Shown here: piece by piece, positions 9,290-19,173 of the stretch | How positions within the stretch are numbered: the first letter of the stretch is position 1 | Layout of the letters: every line of letters begins with the position of its first letter | Source of the DNA: Streptomyces parvus | GTDB taxonomy: Bacteria; Actinomycetota; Actinomycetes; Streptomycetales; Streptomycetaceae | Direction: 5' to 3' | Length of the DNA: 64,000 nucleotides | Assembly (NCBI RefSeq): GCF_014648875.1 | Contig: NZ_BMRY01000001.1 | Coordinates: 913,304 to 977,303 of the forward strand | Notes under the pieces: model-generated | Databases searched by the model: none | What the model was told of the DNA's origin: nothing | What the model saw: the letters and a program-made list of their open reading frames with translations, nothing else | Made by a program: the position numbers and the translations under genes

Positions 9290-10312
9290 TCAGTACTGCT
9301 CGGTCTCCACGAAACCCGCGTCCGCGTCGTCGTCGGCGCCGAAGGCGTCAGCGGCGGCGGTCGGGTCGAAGCCGGGAGGCGAGTCCTTCAGCGCGAGGCC
9401 CATACCGGCCAGCTTCGCCTTGACCTCGTCGATCGACTTCGCACCGAAGTTGCGGATGTCGAGCAGGTCCGCCTCGGAACGGGCCACGAGCTCACCCACG
9501 GAGTGGATGCCCTCGCGCTTGAGGCAGTTGTACGAACGGACCGTGAGCTCCAGCTCCTCGATCGGCAGAGCCAGATCGGCGGCGAGAGCGGCGTCCGTCG
9601 GGGACGGGCCCATGTCGATGCCCTCGGCGTCGATGTTGAGCTCGCGCGCCAGACCGAACAGCTCGACCAGGGTCTTACCGGCCGATGCCATGGCGTCACG
9701 GGGACGCATGGCCTGCTTGGTCTCGACGTCGACGATCAGCTTGTCGAAGTCGGTGCGCTGCTCGACACGGGTCGCCTCGACCTTGTACGTGACCTTGAGC
9801 ACCGGCGAGTAGATGGAGTCGACCGGGATCCGGCCGATCTCCTGGCCGACCTGCTTGTTCTGGACGGCGGAGACGTAGCCGCGACCGCGCTCGACGGTCA
9901 GCTCCATCTCCAGCTTGCCCTTGCCGTTCAGCGTGGCGAGAACGAGGTCGGGGTTGTGCACCTCGACACCGGCCGGGGGCGCGATGTCGGCGGCGGTGAC
10001 CAGACCCGGGCCCTGCTTGCGCAGGTACATCACGACCGGCTCGTCGTGCTCCGAGGAGACGACCAGTTGCTTGATGTTGAGGATGAGGTCGGTGACGTCC
10101 TCCTTGACGCCCGGCACGGTGGTGAACTCGTGCAGGACACCGTCGATCCGGATGCTGGTGACAGCGGCACCGGGGATCGAGGAGAGGAGGGTGCGGCGGA
10201 GGGAGTTGCCGAGGGTGTAGCCGAAGCCCGGCTCCAGCGGCTCGATCACGAACCGGGAGCGGAATTCGTCGACGACCTCTTCGGTCAGCGACGGACGCTG
10301 AGCGATAAGCAT
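9290..10312 (-). CDS. rpoA: RNA polymerase alpha subunit
   Basis: 340 aa. The N-terminal domain (~1-230), which dimerises and nucleates beta/beta' assembly, contains [30 protein letters not shown]. After an acidic linker, the C-terminal domain (~250-320) has [21 protein letters not shown] and [15 protein letters not shown], the fold that binds UP elements and activators. A short acidic tail ([19 protein letters not shown]) ends the protein. It lies 137 nt after rpsK; rpsD, which in many bacteria sits between them, is absent here. Confidence 0.97.
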   Translation of the reverse strand: MLIAQRPSLTEEVVDEFRSRFVIEPLEPGFGYTLGNSLRRTLLSSIPGAAVTSIRIDGVLHEFTTVPGVKEDVTDLILNIKQLVVSSEHDEPVVMYLRKQGPGLVTAADIAPPAGVEVHNPDLVLATLNGKGKLEMELTVERGRGYVSAVQNKQVGQEIGRIPVDSIYSPVLKVTYKVEATRVEQRTDFDKLIVDVETKQAMRPRDAMASAGKTLVELFGLARELNIDAEGIDMGPSPTDAALAADLALPIEELELTVRSYNCLKREGIHSVGELVARSEADLLDIRNFGAKSIDEVKAKLAGMGLALKDSPPGFDPTAAADAFGADDDADAGFVETEQY

Positions 10313-10449
10313 GCGGTGATCCTTCAGTCGTGGGCACCCACTATTTGATGCCCGACAGATGTAACAAGGGTACGGGCGGTACGCCCCGTAAGAGGTGTAC
10401 CGCCCGGACCCGGCGCTACTGACGCACGGCCGTCACCGGCCGTAGCGGG

Positions 10450-10854
10450 TCAGACGCGACGACGCTTCGGCGGACGGCAGCCGTTGTGCGGCGTCGGGGT
10501 GACGTCCTGGATCGAACCGACCTCGAGGCCGGTGGCCTGGAGGGAGCGGATCGCGGTCTCACGGCCGGAGCCGGGACCCTTGACGAAGACGTCGACCTTG
10601 CGCATGCCGTGCTCCTGCGCGCGGCGGGCGGCCGACTCGGCGGCCATCTGCGCGGCGAAGGGGGTGGACTTGCGCGAGCCCTTGAAGCCGACGTGGCCGG
10701 CGGAGGCCCAGGAGATCACGTTGCCCGAGGGGTCCGTGATCGAGACGATGGTGTTGTTGAACGTGCTCTTGATGTGCGCGTGGCCGTGAGCGACGTTCTT
10801 CTTTTCCTTGCGACGCACCTTCTTGGCTGCGCCCTGACGACCCTTGGGGGGCAT
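10450..10854 (-). CDS. rpsK: 30S ribosomal protein S11
   Basis: 134 aa, normal length. Motifs are [57 protein letters not shown] and the C-terminal [17 protein letters not shown]11 binds the 30S platform near the mRNA exit. It lies 104 nt downstream of rpsM and upstream of rpoA. Confidence 0.97.
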   Translation of the reverse strand: MPPKGRQGAAKKVRRKEKKNVAHGHAHIKSTFNNTIVSITDPSGNVISWASAGHVGFKGSRKSTPFAAQMAAESAARRAQEHGMRKVDVFVKGPGSGRETAIRSLQATGLEVGSIQDVTPTPHNGCRPPKRRRV

Positions 10855-10958
10855 GTCTTGACTCCAGATGGAGAGGGGAGGTGATCGGTCCTACAGCGAA
10901 GACCGCTGGTTGCTGCGGGTTCCGGGAGACCGGAGGTCCGCAGTGCGTCCGCTGAGGA

Positions 10959-11339
10959 CTACTTCTTGCCCGGCTTCTTCTTACCGGCGATGGCGCGACG
11001 CGGGCCCTTGCGGGTACGCGCGTTCGTGCTGGTGCGCTGACCGTGGACGGGCAGGCCACGACGGTGGCGGATGCCCTGGTAGCAGCCGATCTCGACCTTG
11101 CGGCGGATGTTCGCCTGGACCTCACGGCGGAGGTCACCCTCGGTGCGGAGGTTGGCGTCCACGTGCTCGCGGATCTTGACGAGGTCTTCCTCGGCCAGGT
11201 CACGAACGCGGGTGTTCGGGTTCACGCCGGTGGCGGCGAGGATCTCCTTGGACCGGGTGCGCCCGATACCGAAGACGTAGGTGAGGGCGACCTCCACGCG
11301 CTTTTCGCGCGGGATGTCAACACCTGAAACGCGTGCCAT
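10959..11339 (-). CDS. rpsM: 30S ribosomal protein S13
   Basis: 126 aa. N-terminal [25 protein letters not shown] and C-terminal [23 protein letters not shown] followed by a Lys-rich tail that reaches the P site. S13 is in the 30S head and bridges to the 50S. It is 194 nt downstream of rpmJ; this spacer is the longest in the infA-rpmJ-rpsM-rpsK-rpoA run and has an AT-rich palindrome near 11481 that might carry a promoter. Confidence 0.97.
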   Translation of the reverse strand: MARVSGVDIPREKRVEVALTYVFGIGRTRSKEILAATGVNPNTRVRDLAEEDLVKIREHVDANLRTEGDLRREVQANIRRKVEIGCYQGIRHRRGLPVHGQRTSTNARTRKGPRRAIAGKKKPGKK

Positions 11340-11533
11340 TCAATGGCTCCAGTTGTTAGATCGGGGGTCTTCCGCAGTACCACTCCCGACCGCCGACCGC
11401 TCCCGAGGAGCAGTGGTACGTCCGGGTCCCCGGCCCCCGCCGGAGGTGTCGTCAGCCGTGGCTTGGACGGGTACTGCGTATGTACGTATTACGTGCGTCG
11501 CGCGAAGAACTGCGAGATGCAGGCGGTCGTGCG

Positions 11534-11647
11534 TCAGCCCTGGCGCTGCTTGTGGCGCAGGTTGTCGCAGATGACCATGACCCGACCGTGACGGCGGATC
11601 ACCTTGCACTTGTCGCAGATCTTCTTGACGCTCGGCTTGACCTTCAT
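11534..11647 (-). CDS. rpmJ: 50S ribosomal protein L36
   Basis: 37 aa. The protein begins [19 protein letters not shown] and ends [13 protein letters not shown]. Cys-x2-Cys plus a later Cys and His form the zinc-ribbon version of L36. The TGA stop is at 11534-11536. It lies 59 nt after infA, the usual partner. Confidence 0.95.
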   Translation of the reverse strand: MKVKPSVKKICDKCKVIRRHGRVMVICDNLRHKQRQG

Positions 11648-11706
11648 GGGATGTCAGGTTCTCCGGGTCAGTGCCATCACCCGCCGAAACGGGGTGGGGG
11701 CAAAAT

Positions 11707-11928
11707 CTACTTGTAGCGGTAGACGATCCGGCCACGCGTGAGGTCGTACGGAGAGAGCTCCACCACAACCCGGTCATCGGGGAGGATACGGATGTAGTGC
11801 ATCCGCATCTTGCCGCTGATGTGCGCCAGGACCTTGTGACCGTTCTGGAGCTCCACCTTGAACATTGCGTTCGGGAGGGACTCGATCACGGTGCCCTCAA
11901 TCTCGATGGCACCTTGCTTCTTGGCCAC
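11707..11928 (-). CDS. infA: translation initiation factor IF-1
   Basis: 73 aa, an S1-like OB-fold protein that blocks the A site during initiation. Conserved stretches are [40 protein letters not shown] and [16 protein letters not shown]. The GTG at 11928 gives the family N-terminus; the frame's 28 upstream codons are leader. First gene of the infA-rpmJ-rpsM-rpsK-rpoA segment. Confidence 0.97.
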   Translation of the reverse strand: MAKKQGAIEIEGTVIESLPNAMFKVELQNGHKVLAHISGKMRMHYIRILPDDRVVVELSPYDLTRGRIVYRYK

Positions 11929-12234
11929 GCTTCGCCTTTCGAATCGGCTACCTTGATCGGCTCCCGCGATCCCGTGCCCGCCATGCGATTGCATGTGGAC
12001 ACACGGATGCACCAGAGCCGACGAGTCAGTCTACGTCAGCGGACTCCAAAAGACGAATCCGTCAAGTTTGCCCAGCCGGGGTGATCCTTAGACCTGCCGG
12101 AGGGGTCACATCACCCGAGAGGGTCGGGCGCGGCCTCGATCCCGGCCCCTCCCCCACGCAGCCCTCGCGGGCTCGGCGCCGGGGCGCCTCACCTGCGTCG
12201 GGCCGCTGCGCCGGACTCCGTCCGCCGGATCAGG
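11929..12234 (-). promoter_or_regulatory. infA upstream region with a relic of map
   Basis: 306 bases without an intact gene. The infA promoter must lie here; on the minus strand a TTGACG hexamer occurs near 12058-12063 but I see no -10 at standard spacing. At 12111-12143 is a second copy of the last codons of map. The rest, 12144-12234, is GC-rich with nothing I can assign. Confidence 0.4.
12111..12143 (-). pseudogene. remnant duplicate of the map 3' end
   Basis: On the minus strand the codons read G-I-E-A-A-P-D-P-L-G-stop, identical to the last ten residues and stop of the intact map gene at 12235. The two copies differ at five bases, all at synonymous third positions. Upstream of the Gly codon the similarity ends at once. 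This looks like the tail of a diverged map allele or paralogue, not a fresh copy. Confidence 0.6.
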
Positions 12235-13071
12235 TCATCCCAGCGGGTCCGGCGCCGCCTCGATCCCGTACTCCGCGAGCTTCGCCTTCCCGCAGTCCGG
12301 TGAGGTCAGGACCAGCGGGCCCTGCTCGGTCAGGGCGATGGAGTGCTCCCAGTGCGAGGACCAGGTGCCGTCCGTCGTGATGACCGTCCAGTCGTCGGCG
12401 AGGGTCTCCGTCCGCGCCGTGCCGAGCGAGACCATGGGCTCGATCGCCAGGCAGACGCCCGGGACCAGCTTGATGCCCTTGCCGCGCTTGCGGGAGACGT
12501 AGTTCAGCAGATGCGGGTCCATGTGCATCTCGGTGCCGATGCCGTGGCCGCCGAAGTCCTCGATGATCCCGTACTTCCCGGTCGCCGGGCGGGGCTGGCG
12601 GCGGATGTACGTCTCGATGGCCCGGGAGATGTCGACGAGGCGGTTGTTCACCTTCATCGCGGCGATCCCGGCCCACATGGACTCCTCGGTGACCCGGGAG
12701 AGCTCGACCAGCTCCGGAGCGTGACCGGATCCCACGAAGGCGGTATAGGCCGCGTCACCGTGCCAGCCGTCCACGATCGCGCCGGCGTCGATCGAGATGA
12801 TGTCGCCGTCCTTCAGGACCGTCTTCTCGTCCGGGATGCCGTGGACGACGACCTCGTTGACCGAGGTGCAGATGGTCGCGGGGAACCCGCCGTACCCGAG
12901 GAAGTTCGACTTCGCGCCGTGGTCGGCGATCACCTTGCGGGCGACCTGGTCCAGGTCGTGCGTGGTGGCCCCGGGCACGGCCGCCTCACGGGTGGCGGCG
13001 TGAATGGCAGCGACCACCAGGCCCGCCTCGCGCATCTTCGCGATCTGCTCGGGGGTCTTGATCTGCACCAT
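12235..13071 (-). CDS. map: type I methionine aminopeptidase
   Basis: 278 aa. It removes the initiator Met from nascent proteins. The two-metal site residues lie in SIDAGAIVDGWHGDAAYTAFVG, EDFGGHGIGTEMHMDPHLLNY and CLAIEPMV, with the last Glu in TWSSHWEHSIALTEQGPLVLT. No N-terminal zinc-finger extension is present, so this is the short soluble type. It follows adk on the same strand, but a strong hairpin (13143-13172) lies between, so separate transcription is likely. A relic of its own 3' end lies 91 bases downstream. Confidence 0.96.
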   Translation of the reverse strand: MVQIKTPEQIAKMREAGLVVAAIHAATREAAVPGATTHDLDQVARKVIADHGAKSNFLGYGGFPATICTSVNEVVVHGIPDEKTVLKDGDIISIDAGAIVDGWHGDAAYTAFVGSGHAPELVELSRVTEESMWAGIAAMKVNNRLVDISRAIETYIRRQPRPATGKYGIIEDFGGHGIGTEMHMDPHLLNYVSRKRGKGIKLVPGVCLAIEPMVSLGTARTETLADDWTVITTDGTWSSHWEHSIALTEQGPLVLTSPDCGKAKLAEYGIEAAPDPLG

Positions 13072-13142
13072 TGCTCGGCGCCTCTCTGCATCGACGGTGA
13101 CGGGTACGGCTCGGCGTGTTCAACGATACGGGGGCAAGCAGT

Positions 13143-13172
13143 CGGCCGCGGCGCCCAGAGGCGCCGCGGCCG
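13143..13172 (-). terminator. terminator after adk
   Basis: A perfect 13-bp stem of CGGCCGCGGCGCC and GGCGCCGCGGCCG with the loop CAGA, 30 nt beyond the adk stop. It ends the secY-adk unit before map. Confidence 0.65.
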
Positions 13173-13202
13173 GCTTGCACAGCGGGTGGTGCGGGGTGTC
13201 GC

Positions 13203-13862
13203 TCAGCCCTCGTCGGAGGGCTTCAGCGCGTCCATGGCGCGGGCGGTCACGTCCGCGACCTCGCCGAGCGCGGAGATGGTCACCACCAGGCCCTGGGCCC
13301 GGTAGTAGTCGATGATCGGCTCGGTCTGCGTGTGGTAGACCTCCAGCCGGGTACGGACCGTCTCCTCGCTGTCGTCGTGGCGCTGGTACAGCTCGCCGCC
13401 GCAGACGTCGCAGACGCCCTCGGTCTTCGGCGGGCTGTACGACAGGTGGAAGACGTGCGCGCTGTCCTTGCGGCAGACGCGGCGGCCCGCGATCCGCTTC
13501 ACGACCTCGTCCTCGGGGACCTCCAGGTCGAGGACCGCGTCGAGCTTCACGCCCTCGTCCTTGAGCATCACGTCAAGGGCTTCGGCCTGGCCCACGTTCC
13601 GCGGGAAGCCGTCCAGCAGGAAGCCGTTCACGGCGTCCGACTGGGACATGCGGTCCTTGGCCATCCCGATGGTGACTTCGTCCGGCACCAGCTGGCCCGC
13701 GTCGATGTAGGCGCGAGCCTGCTTGCCAAGGTCGGTGCCCTGGCTCATGTTGGCGCGGAAGAGGTCACCCGTGGAGATGTGCGGAATCGACAGGTTCTCG
13801 GCAAGGTACGCAGCCTGCGTTCCCTTGCCGGCACCCGGAGGCCCGACGAGGACGATTCGCAT
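13203..13862 (-). CDS. adk: adenylate kinase
   Basis: 219 aa, long-type. It converts AMP + ATP to 2 ADP. P-loop GPPGAGKGTQ at ~residues 7-16, AMP-binding FLLDGFPRN, and a LID domain with one Cys in GRRVCRKD and a CDVC pair, so the LID may bind zinc with an additional His or Asp ligand. The ATG overlaps the secY stop by one base (TGATG), so translation is coupled to SecY. The open frame upstream belongs to secY in another frame. Confidence 0.96.
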   Translation of the reverse strand: MRIVLVGPPGAGKGTQAAYLAENLSIPHISTGDLFRANMSQGTDLGKQARAYIDAGQLVPDEVTIGMAKDRMSQSDAVNGFLLDGFPRNVGQAEALDVMLKDEGVKLDAVLDLEVPEDEVVKRIAGRRVCRKDSAHVFHLSYSPPKTEGVCDVCGGELYQRHDDSEETVRTRLEVYHTQTEPIIDYYRAQGLVVTISALGEVADVTARAMDALKPSDEG

Positions 13863-15175
13863 CAGCGGAGGAACCCTTCGTAATTGCGCTGCTGGAGCTG
13901 ACTCTCGATCTGCTTCACGGTTTCCAGACCAACACCCACGATGATGAGGATGCTCGTCCCGCCGAACGGGAAGTTCGCGTTCGCACCGCCGAAGCCCGCC
14001 AACGCCATCGTCGGCACAAGAGCGATCAGGGCCAGGTACAGCGAGCCTGGCCAAGTGATCCGGTTGAGCACGTAGCTCAGGTATTCGGCAGTAGGACGAC
14101 CTGCCCGGATACCCGGGATGAAGCCACCATACTTCTTCATGTTGTCGGCGACCTCGTCGGGGTTGAACGAGATGGCCACATAGAAGAAGGCGAAGAAGAC
14201 GATCAGCAGGAAGTACGCCACCATGTAGTACGGGGCGTTCTGCTGCACGAAGTTGTCCGTGATCCAGGTCGCCCAGCCCGCGTTGGAGCCGGAGAACTGG
14301 ACGATCAGCGCCGGGATGTAGAGCAGCGACGACGCGAAGATGACCGGAATCACACCCGCCTGGTTCACCTTGAGCGGGATGTACGTGGACGTACCGCCGT
14401 AGGAGCGGCGTCCGATCATGCGCTTCGCGTACTGCACCGGGATGCGGCGCTGGGCCTGCTCGACGAAGACGACGAGGCCGACCATCACGAAGCCGATGAG
14501 GATGACGGTGCCGAACTCGATCCAGCCGTCGGCCAGCTTGCCGCTCTCCTTGATGGCCCACAGGGCGCCGGGGAACGTGGCGGCGATCGAGATGAACATC
14601 AGGATCGACATGCCGTTGCCGATGCCGCGGTCGGTGATCAGCTCACCGAGCCACATGACGGCGGCCGTACCGGCGGTCATCGTGATGACCATGATGATCG
14701 TGGTGAAGACCGACTTGTCCGCGACGATCTGGTCGCCCACGGAGCAGTTCTGGAAGAGCGCGCCGCTACGGGCGGTGGCGACGAGGCCGGTGCCCTGGAG
14801 GACGGCCAGCGCGACCGTCAGATAACGCGTGTACTGCGTGATCTTCGCCGTGCCGGACTGCCCCTCCTTCTTCAGGGCTTCCAGGCGCGGGATCACGACG
14901 GTCAGCAGCTGGAGAATGATGCTGGCCGTGATGTACGGCATGATGCCGAGCGCGAAGATGGTGATCTGCAGCAGGGCGCCACCGCTGAACATCTGCATCA
15001 GACCGAGGAGACCACCCGAGTCGGCCTGGTCGATGCACTGCTGCACCTTCGTGTAGTCGACACCGGGGGCAGGGATGTGCGCCCCGAGCCGGTAGATCAC
15101 GATGATGCCGAGCGTGAAGAGCAGCTTCTTGCGCAGGTCGGGCGTCTTGAACGCTCGGGCGAACGCGGTGAACAC
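13862..15175 (-). CDS. secY: Sec translocon channel subunit SecY
   Basis: 437 aa with about ten hydrophobic membrane segments. Conserved pieces are LFTLGIIVIYRLGAHIPAPGV, GIMPYITASIILQLLTVVIP and the plug/cytosolic loop regions around YAKRMIGRRSYGGTSTYIPLK. It forms the protein-conducting channel with SecE (encoded at 47503-47790) and SecG. It is placed after rplO as in the spc operon, but a terminator with a U tract (15505-15551) and 393 nt separate them, so secY-adk probably has its own promoter. GTG start at 15175 behind AGGAGG. Confidence 0.97.
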   Translation of the reverse strand: MFTAFARAFKTPDLRKKLLFTLGIIVIYRLGAHIPAPGVDYTKVQQCIDQADSGGLLGLMQMFSGGALLQITIFALGIMPYITASIILQLLTVVIPRLEALKKEGQSGTAKITQYTRYLTVALAVLQGTGLVATARSGALFQNCSVGDQIVADKSVFTTIIMVITMTAGTAAVMWLGELITDRGIGNGMSILMFISIAATFPGALWAIKESGKLADGWIEFGTVILIGFVMVGLVVFVEQAQRRIPVQYAKRMIGRRSYGGTSTYIPLKVNQAGVIPVIFASSLLYIPALIVQFSGSNAGWATWITDNFVQQNAPYYMVAYFLLIVFFAFFYVAISFNPDEVADNMKKYGGFIPGIRAGRPTAEYLSYVLNRITWPGSLYLALIALVPTMALAGFGGANANFPFGGTSILIIVGVGLETVKQIESQLQQRNYEGFLR

Positions 15176-15568
15176 GGTGCCTCCTGCGACCCCCGCGCTG
15201 TGCGTCAGAGGCGACGGGTCTGGATGGGACTGGACGGGATCGGATACAAGGCAGCCCTACATCGTAAGGAGGCCACAAAAGATGAACGGCGCTACCCTAC
15301 CCGGCCCGGGACTGAGCAGGAAACACGCACCGCACACCGGTGCACGGCCCGCTCCCCGGCCCGCGCCGCGGAAGACCGGCCAAGCCACACCATTTGGGAC
15401 GTGAACGCCCCTCCGCTCCCCCACCGCCGGTGCGGTGGACACTCGTTCAACCTTTCCCGAGCCTTTACGGTTCCCGTACATCGCACCGAAATGGTCCCGG
15501 GCACGAAAAAAAGCCCGGCCGGCCACCTCCGAAGAGGCAGCCGGCCGGGCTCAGTTCTGTCCCGCGGC
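15176..15568 (-). promoter_or_regulatory. rplO-secY spacer
   Basis: 393 bases without a gene. The rplO-proximal part holds an intrinsic terminator (15505-15551). The rest must carry the secY-adk promoter. A TACGAT -10-like hexamer occurs on the minus strand near 15258-15263, but its -35 is poor, so I do not assign the promoter. Confidence 0.4.
15505..15551 (-). terminator. Rho-independent terminator after rplO
   Basis: Perfect 12-bp stem AGCCCGGCCGGC / GCCGGCCGGGCT (15512-15523 and 15540-15551), followed on the minus strand by a run of U (plus-strand AAAAAAA at 15506-15512). It is one of the few hairpins in the window with a classical U tract, 17 nt past the rplO stop. Confidence 0.85.
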
Positions 15569-16024
15569 TCAGACGAGCTCGGTGACCGTACCGCCGGCGG
15601 CGGTGATCTTCTCCTTGGCGGAGCCGGAGACGGCGTCAACCGAAACCTGCAGTGCCACGGAGATCTCGCCCTGTCCGAGGACCTTGACGAGGTGGTTGTT
15701 GCGCACGGCACCCTTGGCGACCAGGTCGGCCACCGTGACCTCTCCACCCTCGGGGTAGAGCGTCGCGAGCTTGTCCAGGTTCACGACCTGGTACTCCGTG
15801 CGGAACGGGTTCTTGAAGCCCTTGAGCTTCGGGAGACGCATGTGGAGGGGCATCTGGCCACCCTCGAAGCGCTCCGGAACCTGGTAACGGGCCTTCGTGC
15901 CCTTGGTACCACGGCCTGCGGTCTTACCCTTGGACGCCTCACCACGACCCACACGGGTCTTGGCGGTCTTGGCGCCCGGGGCAGGCCGGAGGTTGTGGGC
16001 CTTCAGCGGGCTGTTCTCCGCCAT
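15569..16024 (-). CDS. rplO: 50S ribosomal protein L15
   Basis: 151 aa. N-terminal [30 protein letters not shown] is the basic extension that threads into 23S r[21 protein letters not shown] and the globular C-terminal part follow. The ATG at 16024 gives the family N-terminus. It begins one base after the rpmD stop, so translation is coupled, and it is the last gene before a strong terminator. Confidence 0.97.
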   Translation of the reverse strand: MAENSPLKAHNLRPAPGAKTAKTRVGRGEASKGKTAGRGTKGTKARYQVPERFEGGQMPLHMRLPKLKGFKNPFRTEYQVVNLDKLATLYPEGGEVTVADLVAKGAVRNNHLVKVLGQGEISVALQVSVDAVSGSAKEKITAAGGTVTELV

Positions 16025-16025
16025 G

Positions 16026-16208
16026 TCAGTCAACCTCCTCAACCGTCACGAGGTGGCGGACGGTCTGCACCATGCCGCGGAACTCGGGGCGGTCCTCCTT
16101 GACAACCGAGTCGTTCAGGCGCTTGAGCCCGAGCGAACGCAGGGTGTCGCGGTGGTTCTGCTTGCTGCCGATGTACGACTTCGTCTGCGTGATCTTGAGG
16201 CGAGCCAT
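16026..16208 (-). CDS. rpmD: 50S ribosomal protein L30
   Basis: 60 aa, normal for L30. The protein starts [14 protein letters not shown], includes [15 protein letters not shown] and ends [12 protein letters not shown]. Its ATG shares one base with the rpsE stop (TAATG) and its stop lies one base before rplO. Confidence 0.96.
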   Translation of the reverse strand: MARLKITQTKSYIGSKQNHRDTLRSLGLKRLNDSVVKEDRPEFRGMVQTVRHLVTVEEVD

Positions 16209-16810
16209 TACGCACCCGCTCCCGCACGCGCACGAAGCAGAGCCGCGGGGGCGACGTCCTCGAGGGGCAGACCGCGGCGGGCCGCGATCTCCTCGGGACG
16301 CTGCAGGCCCTTCAGGGCCTCCACGGTCGCGTGCACAATGTTGATCGCGTTGGACGAGCCAAGCGACTTCGACAGGATGTCGTGAACGCCGGCGCACTCG
16401 AGCACGGCACGCACCGGGCCACCGGCGATAACACCGGTACCGGGGGAAGCCGGCTTGAGCAGGACGACGCCCGCTGCCTTCTCGCCCGTGATCGGGTGAG
16501 GGATGGTGCCCTGGATGCGGGGGACCTTGAAGAAGTTCTTCTTGGCCTCTTCGACACCCTTGGCGATGGCCGCGGGAACTTCCTTGGCCTTGCCGTATCC
16601 GACACCGACCGTGCCGTCACCGTCGCCCACCACGACCAGCGCGGTAAAGCTGAAGCGACGACCACCCTTCACAACCTTGGCGACGCGGTTGATCGCGACG
16701 ACGCGCTCGACGTACGCGGTCTTCTCGGCGGCTGCGCCACCGTCACGGCCCTTCCGGTCCCGCCGCTCGCCGCCACCGGCACCGCTGCCGCGGCGCTGGG
16801 GTCCAGCCAT
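16208..16810 (-). CDS. rpsE: 30S ribosomal protein S5
   Basis: 200 aa. The double-stranded-RNA-binding-like N domain ([21 protein letters not shown]) and C domain ([19 protein letters not shown]) are intact. The first ~30 residues are a Gly/Arg-rich extension ([18 protein letters not shown]) typical of actinobacteria. S5 contributes to decoding accuracy. It lies 47 nt after rplR. Confidence 0.97.
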   Translation of the reverse strand: MAGPQRRGSGAGGGERRDRKGRDGGAAAEKTAYVERVVAINRVAKVVKGGRRFSFTALVVVGDGDGTVGVGYGKAKEVPAAIAKGVEEAKKNFFKVPRIQGTIPHPITGEKAAGVVLLKPASPGTGVIAGGPVRAVLECAGVHDILSKSLGSSNAINIVHATVEALKGLQRPEEIAARRGLPLEDVAPAALLRARAGAGA

Positions 16811-16857
16811 GGGAATTACCTCTCTCTGTTACGTCCGCTGTGCGTAGGAACCGGGGC

Positions 16858-17241
16858 TTAGAACTTCAGCCCGGCTTCACGGGCGGCGTCAGCCAGAGCG
16901 GCAATCCGCCCGGCGTACTGGTTACCACCGCGGTCAAACACGACGGCCTCGACGCCTGCAGCCTTGGCACGCTCGGCGACCAGGGCGCCGACCTGCTTGG
17001 CCTGGGCGCTCTTGTCGCCCTCGCCACCACGGATCGAGGTGTCCAGGGTCGACGCCGAGGCGAGCGTGTGGCCCGCGATGTCGTCGATGACCTGGGCCAC
17101 GATGTGGCGGTTGGAACGCGTCACGACCAGACGGGGCCGCTCCGGCGAACCCGACAGGTGCTTGCGGACGCGGATGTGGCGCCGCTTGCGAGCAGCGCGC
17201 TTGTACGCGTCGCCCTTGGCGATCTTCACACCGTATGCCAT
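16858..17241 (-). CDS. rplR: 50S ribosomal protein L18
   Basis: 127 aa. It binds 5S rRNA with L5. Motifs are [36 protein letters not shown] and the C-terminal [28 protein letters not shown]. It starts two bases after the rplF stop. Confidence 0.97.
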   Translation of the reverse strand: MAYGVKIAKGDAYKRAARKRRHIRVRKHLSGSPERPRLVVTRSNRHIVAQVIDDIAGHTLASASTLDTSIRGGEGDKSAQAKQVGALVAERAKAAGVEAVVFDRGGNQYAGRIAALADAAREAGLKF

Positions 17242-17243
17242 GG

Positions 17244-17783
17244 CTACTTACCAGCCTTTCCGACCTTGCGGCGGATGACCTCGCCCGCGTACTTGACGCC
17301 CTTGGCCTTGTACGGGTCGGGCTTCCGCAGCTTGCGGATGTTGGCGGCCACCTCGCCGACCTTCTGCTTGTCGATGCCCTCGACGCTGAGCTTCGTGGGC
17401 GACTCGACCTTGAAGGTGATGCCTTCCGGCGCCTCGATGAGGATCGGGTGGCTGTAGCCCAGGGCGAACTCCAGGTTGGAGCCCTTCGCCTGGACGCGGT
17501 AACCGACACCGCTGATCTCGAGCGCCTTGGAGTAACCCGCGGTCACGCCGGTGATCATGTTCGCCACCAGCGTGCGGGACAGGCCGTGGAGGGCCTTGTT
17601 CTGACGCTCGTCGTTCGGGCGGGTGACGTTCAGAACGCCGTCCTCACCCTTGGAGACCTCGATCGGCGCGGCGACGGTGTGCGTGAGGGAACCCTTGGGG
17701 CCCTTCACCGCGACCGTACGGCCATCGATGGTGACGTCCACACCGGCGGGAACCTGGATGGGGAGCTTGCCGATTCGCGACAT
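17244..17783 (-). CDS. rplF: 50S ribosomal protein L6
   Basis: 179 aa with two L6 repeats. N-terminal [33 protein letters not shown] and the C-terminal [24 protein letters not shown]6 lies near the GTPase centre. It begins 21 nt after rpsH. Confidence 0.97.
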   Translation of the reverse strand: MSRIGKLPIQVPAGVDVTIDGRTVAVKGPKGSLTHTVAAPIEVSKGEDGVLNVTRPNDERQNKALHGLSRTLVANMITGVTAGYSKALEISGVGYRVQAKGSNLEFALGYSHPILIEAPEGITFKVESPTKLSVEGIDKQKVGEVAANIRKLRKPDPYKAKGVKYAGEVIRRKVGKAGK

Positions 17784-17804
17784 GAGCTTTCCTTCCTTTC
17801 CCGA

Positions 17805-18203
17805 CTACCAGACGTAGGCGAGGACTTCCCCACCTACGCCCTTCTTGCCTGCCTGCTGGCCGGTCAGGAGACCGTGGGACGTGGAGATGATCGCCACGCC
17901 CAGGCCGCCGAGGACCTTCGGCAGGTTGGTGGACTTTGCGTAAACACGCAGACCCGGCTTCGAGATGCGCTTGATGCCGGCGATCGAACGCTCGCGGTTC
18001 GGGCCGAACTTCAGCTCCAGGACGAGGTTCTTGCCGACCTCGGCGTCCTCGACCTTCCAGCCGGTGATGAAGCCCTCCTGCTGGAGGATCTCCGCGATGT
18101 GCGACTTGATCTTGCTGTGCGGCATCACGACGGAGTCGTGGTACGCCGAGTTCGCGTTACGCAGACGCGTGAGCATGTCTGCGATGGGATCAGTCATGGT
18201 CAT
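17805..18203 (-). CDS. rpsH: 30S ribosomal protein S8
   Basis: 132 aa. [38 protein letters not shown] and C-terminal [19 protein letters not shown] are diagnostic. In E. coli S8 also represses the spc operon by binding its mRNA; whether it does so here is unknown. It is preceded by the longest spacer inside the spc block (18204-18427). Confidence 0.97.
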   Translation of the reverse strand: MTMTDPIADMLTRLRNANSAYHDSVVMPHSKIKSHIAEILQQEGFITGWKVEDAEVGKNLVLELKFGPNRERSIAGIKRISKPGLRVYAKSTNLPKVLGGLGVAIISTSHGLLTGQQAGKKGVGGEVLAYVW

Positions 18204-18427
18204 GAATTGGCCTTCGGCCTCTCTCGCCGGGGTTTCCTGTATGCACCATCCCTCTCCCCACTCACTGGCGGGACGGGTGCGGCGCGGGGACCTACGGCGT
18301 AGTAAGTCGGTCTTGGGCGGCAGGCGCCCAACCCTTCAAGCCTACGGCATGAAAGGCGGGGCTCCTGCCGACCAGATGCTTACCGAGAGTCTCCGGGAAC
18401 TTCCAACGCCCAGGGGGCGAAGGAGAG
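18204..18427 (-). promoter_or_regulatory. 224-nt rpsZ-rpsH spacer with hairpin
   Basis: No gene is visible. The spacer contains a 7-bp hairpin TTGGGCG / CGCCCAA at 18313-18331. Its length stands out because neighbouring genes overlap or lie within a few tens of bases. It could hold an internal promoter or an S8-binding control site; this is inference only. Confidence 0.3.
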
Positions 18428-18613
18428 TTACCAGGAGCTCTTGGTCACGCCCGGCAGCTCGCCACGGTGAGCCATCTCACGAAGGCACACGCGGCACAGG
18501 CCGAACTTGCGGTAGACGGAGTGGGGCCGGCCGCAGCGCTGGCAGCGGGTGTACCCGCGGACGCCGAACTTCGGCTTACGGGCGGCCTTAGCGATCAGAG
18601 CCTTCTTCGCCAC
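18428..18613 (-). CDS. rpsZ: 30S ribosomal protein S14, zinc-binding type Z
   Basis: 61 aa, the short Zn-dependent form. Two CxxC pairs are present: [20 protein letters not shown] and [10 protein letters not shown]. The C-terminus [11 protein letters not shown] is typical. Streptomyces also carry a zinc-free paralogue elsewhere, controlled by Zur (general knowledge). It starts two bases after the rplE stop. Confidence 0.97.
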   Translation of the reverse strand: MAKKALIAKAARKPKFGVRGYTRCQRCGRPHSVYRKFGLCRVCLREMAHRGELPGVTKSSW

Positions 18614-18615
18614 GG

Positions 18616-19173
18616 TCAGTTCTCCTTGAACGGGAAGCCGAGGTGACGAAGCAGGGCACGACCCTCGTCGTCGTTGGTCGCCGTGGTGACCACGGTGATG
18701 TCCATGCCCCGGACCCGGTCGATCTTGTCCTGGTCGATCTCGTGGAACATGACCTGCTCCGTGAGACCGAAGGTGTAGTTGCCACGGCCGTCGAACTGCT
18801 TCGGCGACAGGCCACGGAAGTCACGGATACGCGGAAGCGCGAGCGACAGCGTACGGTCCAGGAACTCCCACATCCGGTCACCGCGGAGGGTGACGTGGCA
18901 GCCGATCGGCTGGCCCTCGCGCAGCTTGAACTGCGCGATGGACTTGCGGGCCTTCGTGACGGCCGGCTTCTGGCCGGTGATCGTGGTGAGGTCGCGGACG
19001 GCCCCGTCGATCAGCTTGGAGTCGCGGGCGGCGTCGCCCACACCCATGTTGACCACGATCTTGACCAGACCGGGAACCTGCATGACGTTCTCGTACGAGA
19101 ACTCCTCACGCAGCTTGCCGGCGATTTCCTCGCGGTAGCGCGTCTTGAGACGCGGCGCAGTGGTGGCAGTCAT
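18616..19173 (-). CDS. rplE: 50S ribosomal protein L5
   Basis: 185 aa. It binds 5S rRNA and forms an intersubunit bridge. Motifs are [53 protein letters not shown] and the C-terminal [20 protein letters not shown]. Its ATG overlaps the rplX stop by one base (TGATG). Confidence 0.97.
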   Translation of the reverse strand: MTATTAPRLKTRYREEIAGKLREEFSYENVMQVPGLVKIVVNMGVGDAARDSKLIDGAVRDLTTITGQKPAVTKARKSIAQFKLREGQPIGCHVTLRGDRMWEFLDRTLSLALPRIRDFRGLSPKQFDGRGNYTFGLTEQVMFHEIDQDKIDRVRGMDITVVTTATNDDEGRALLRHLGFPFKEN

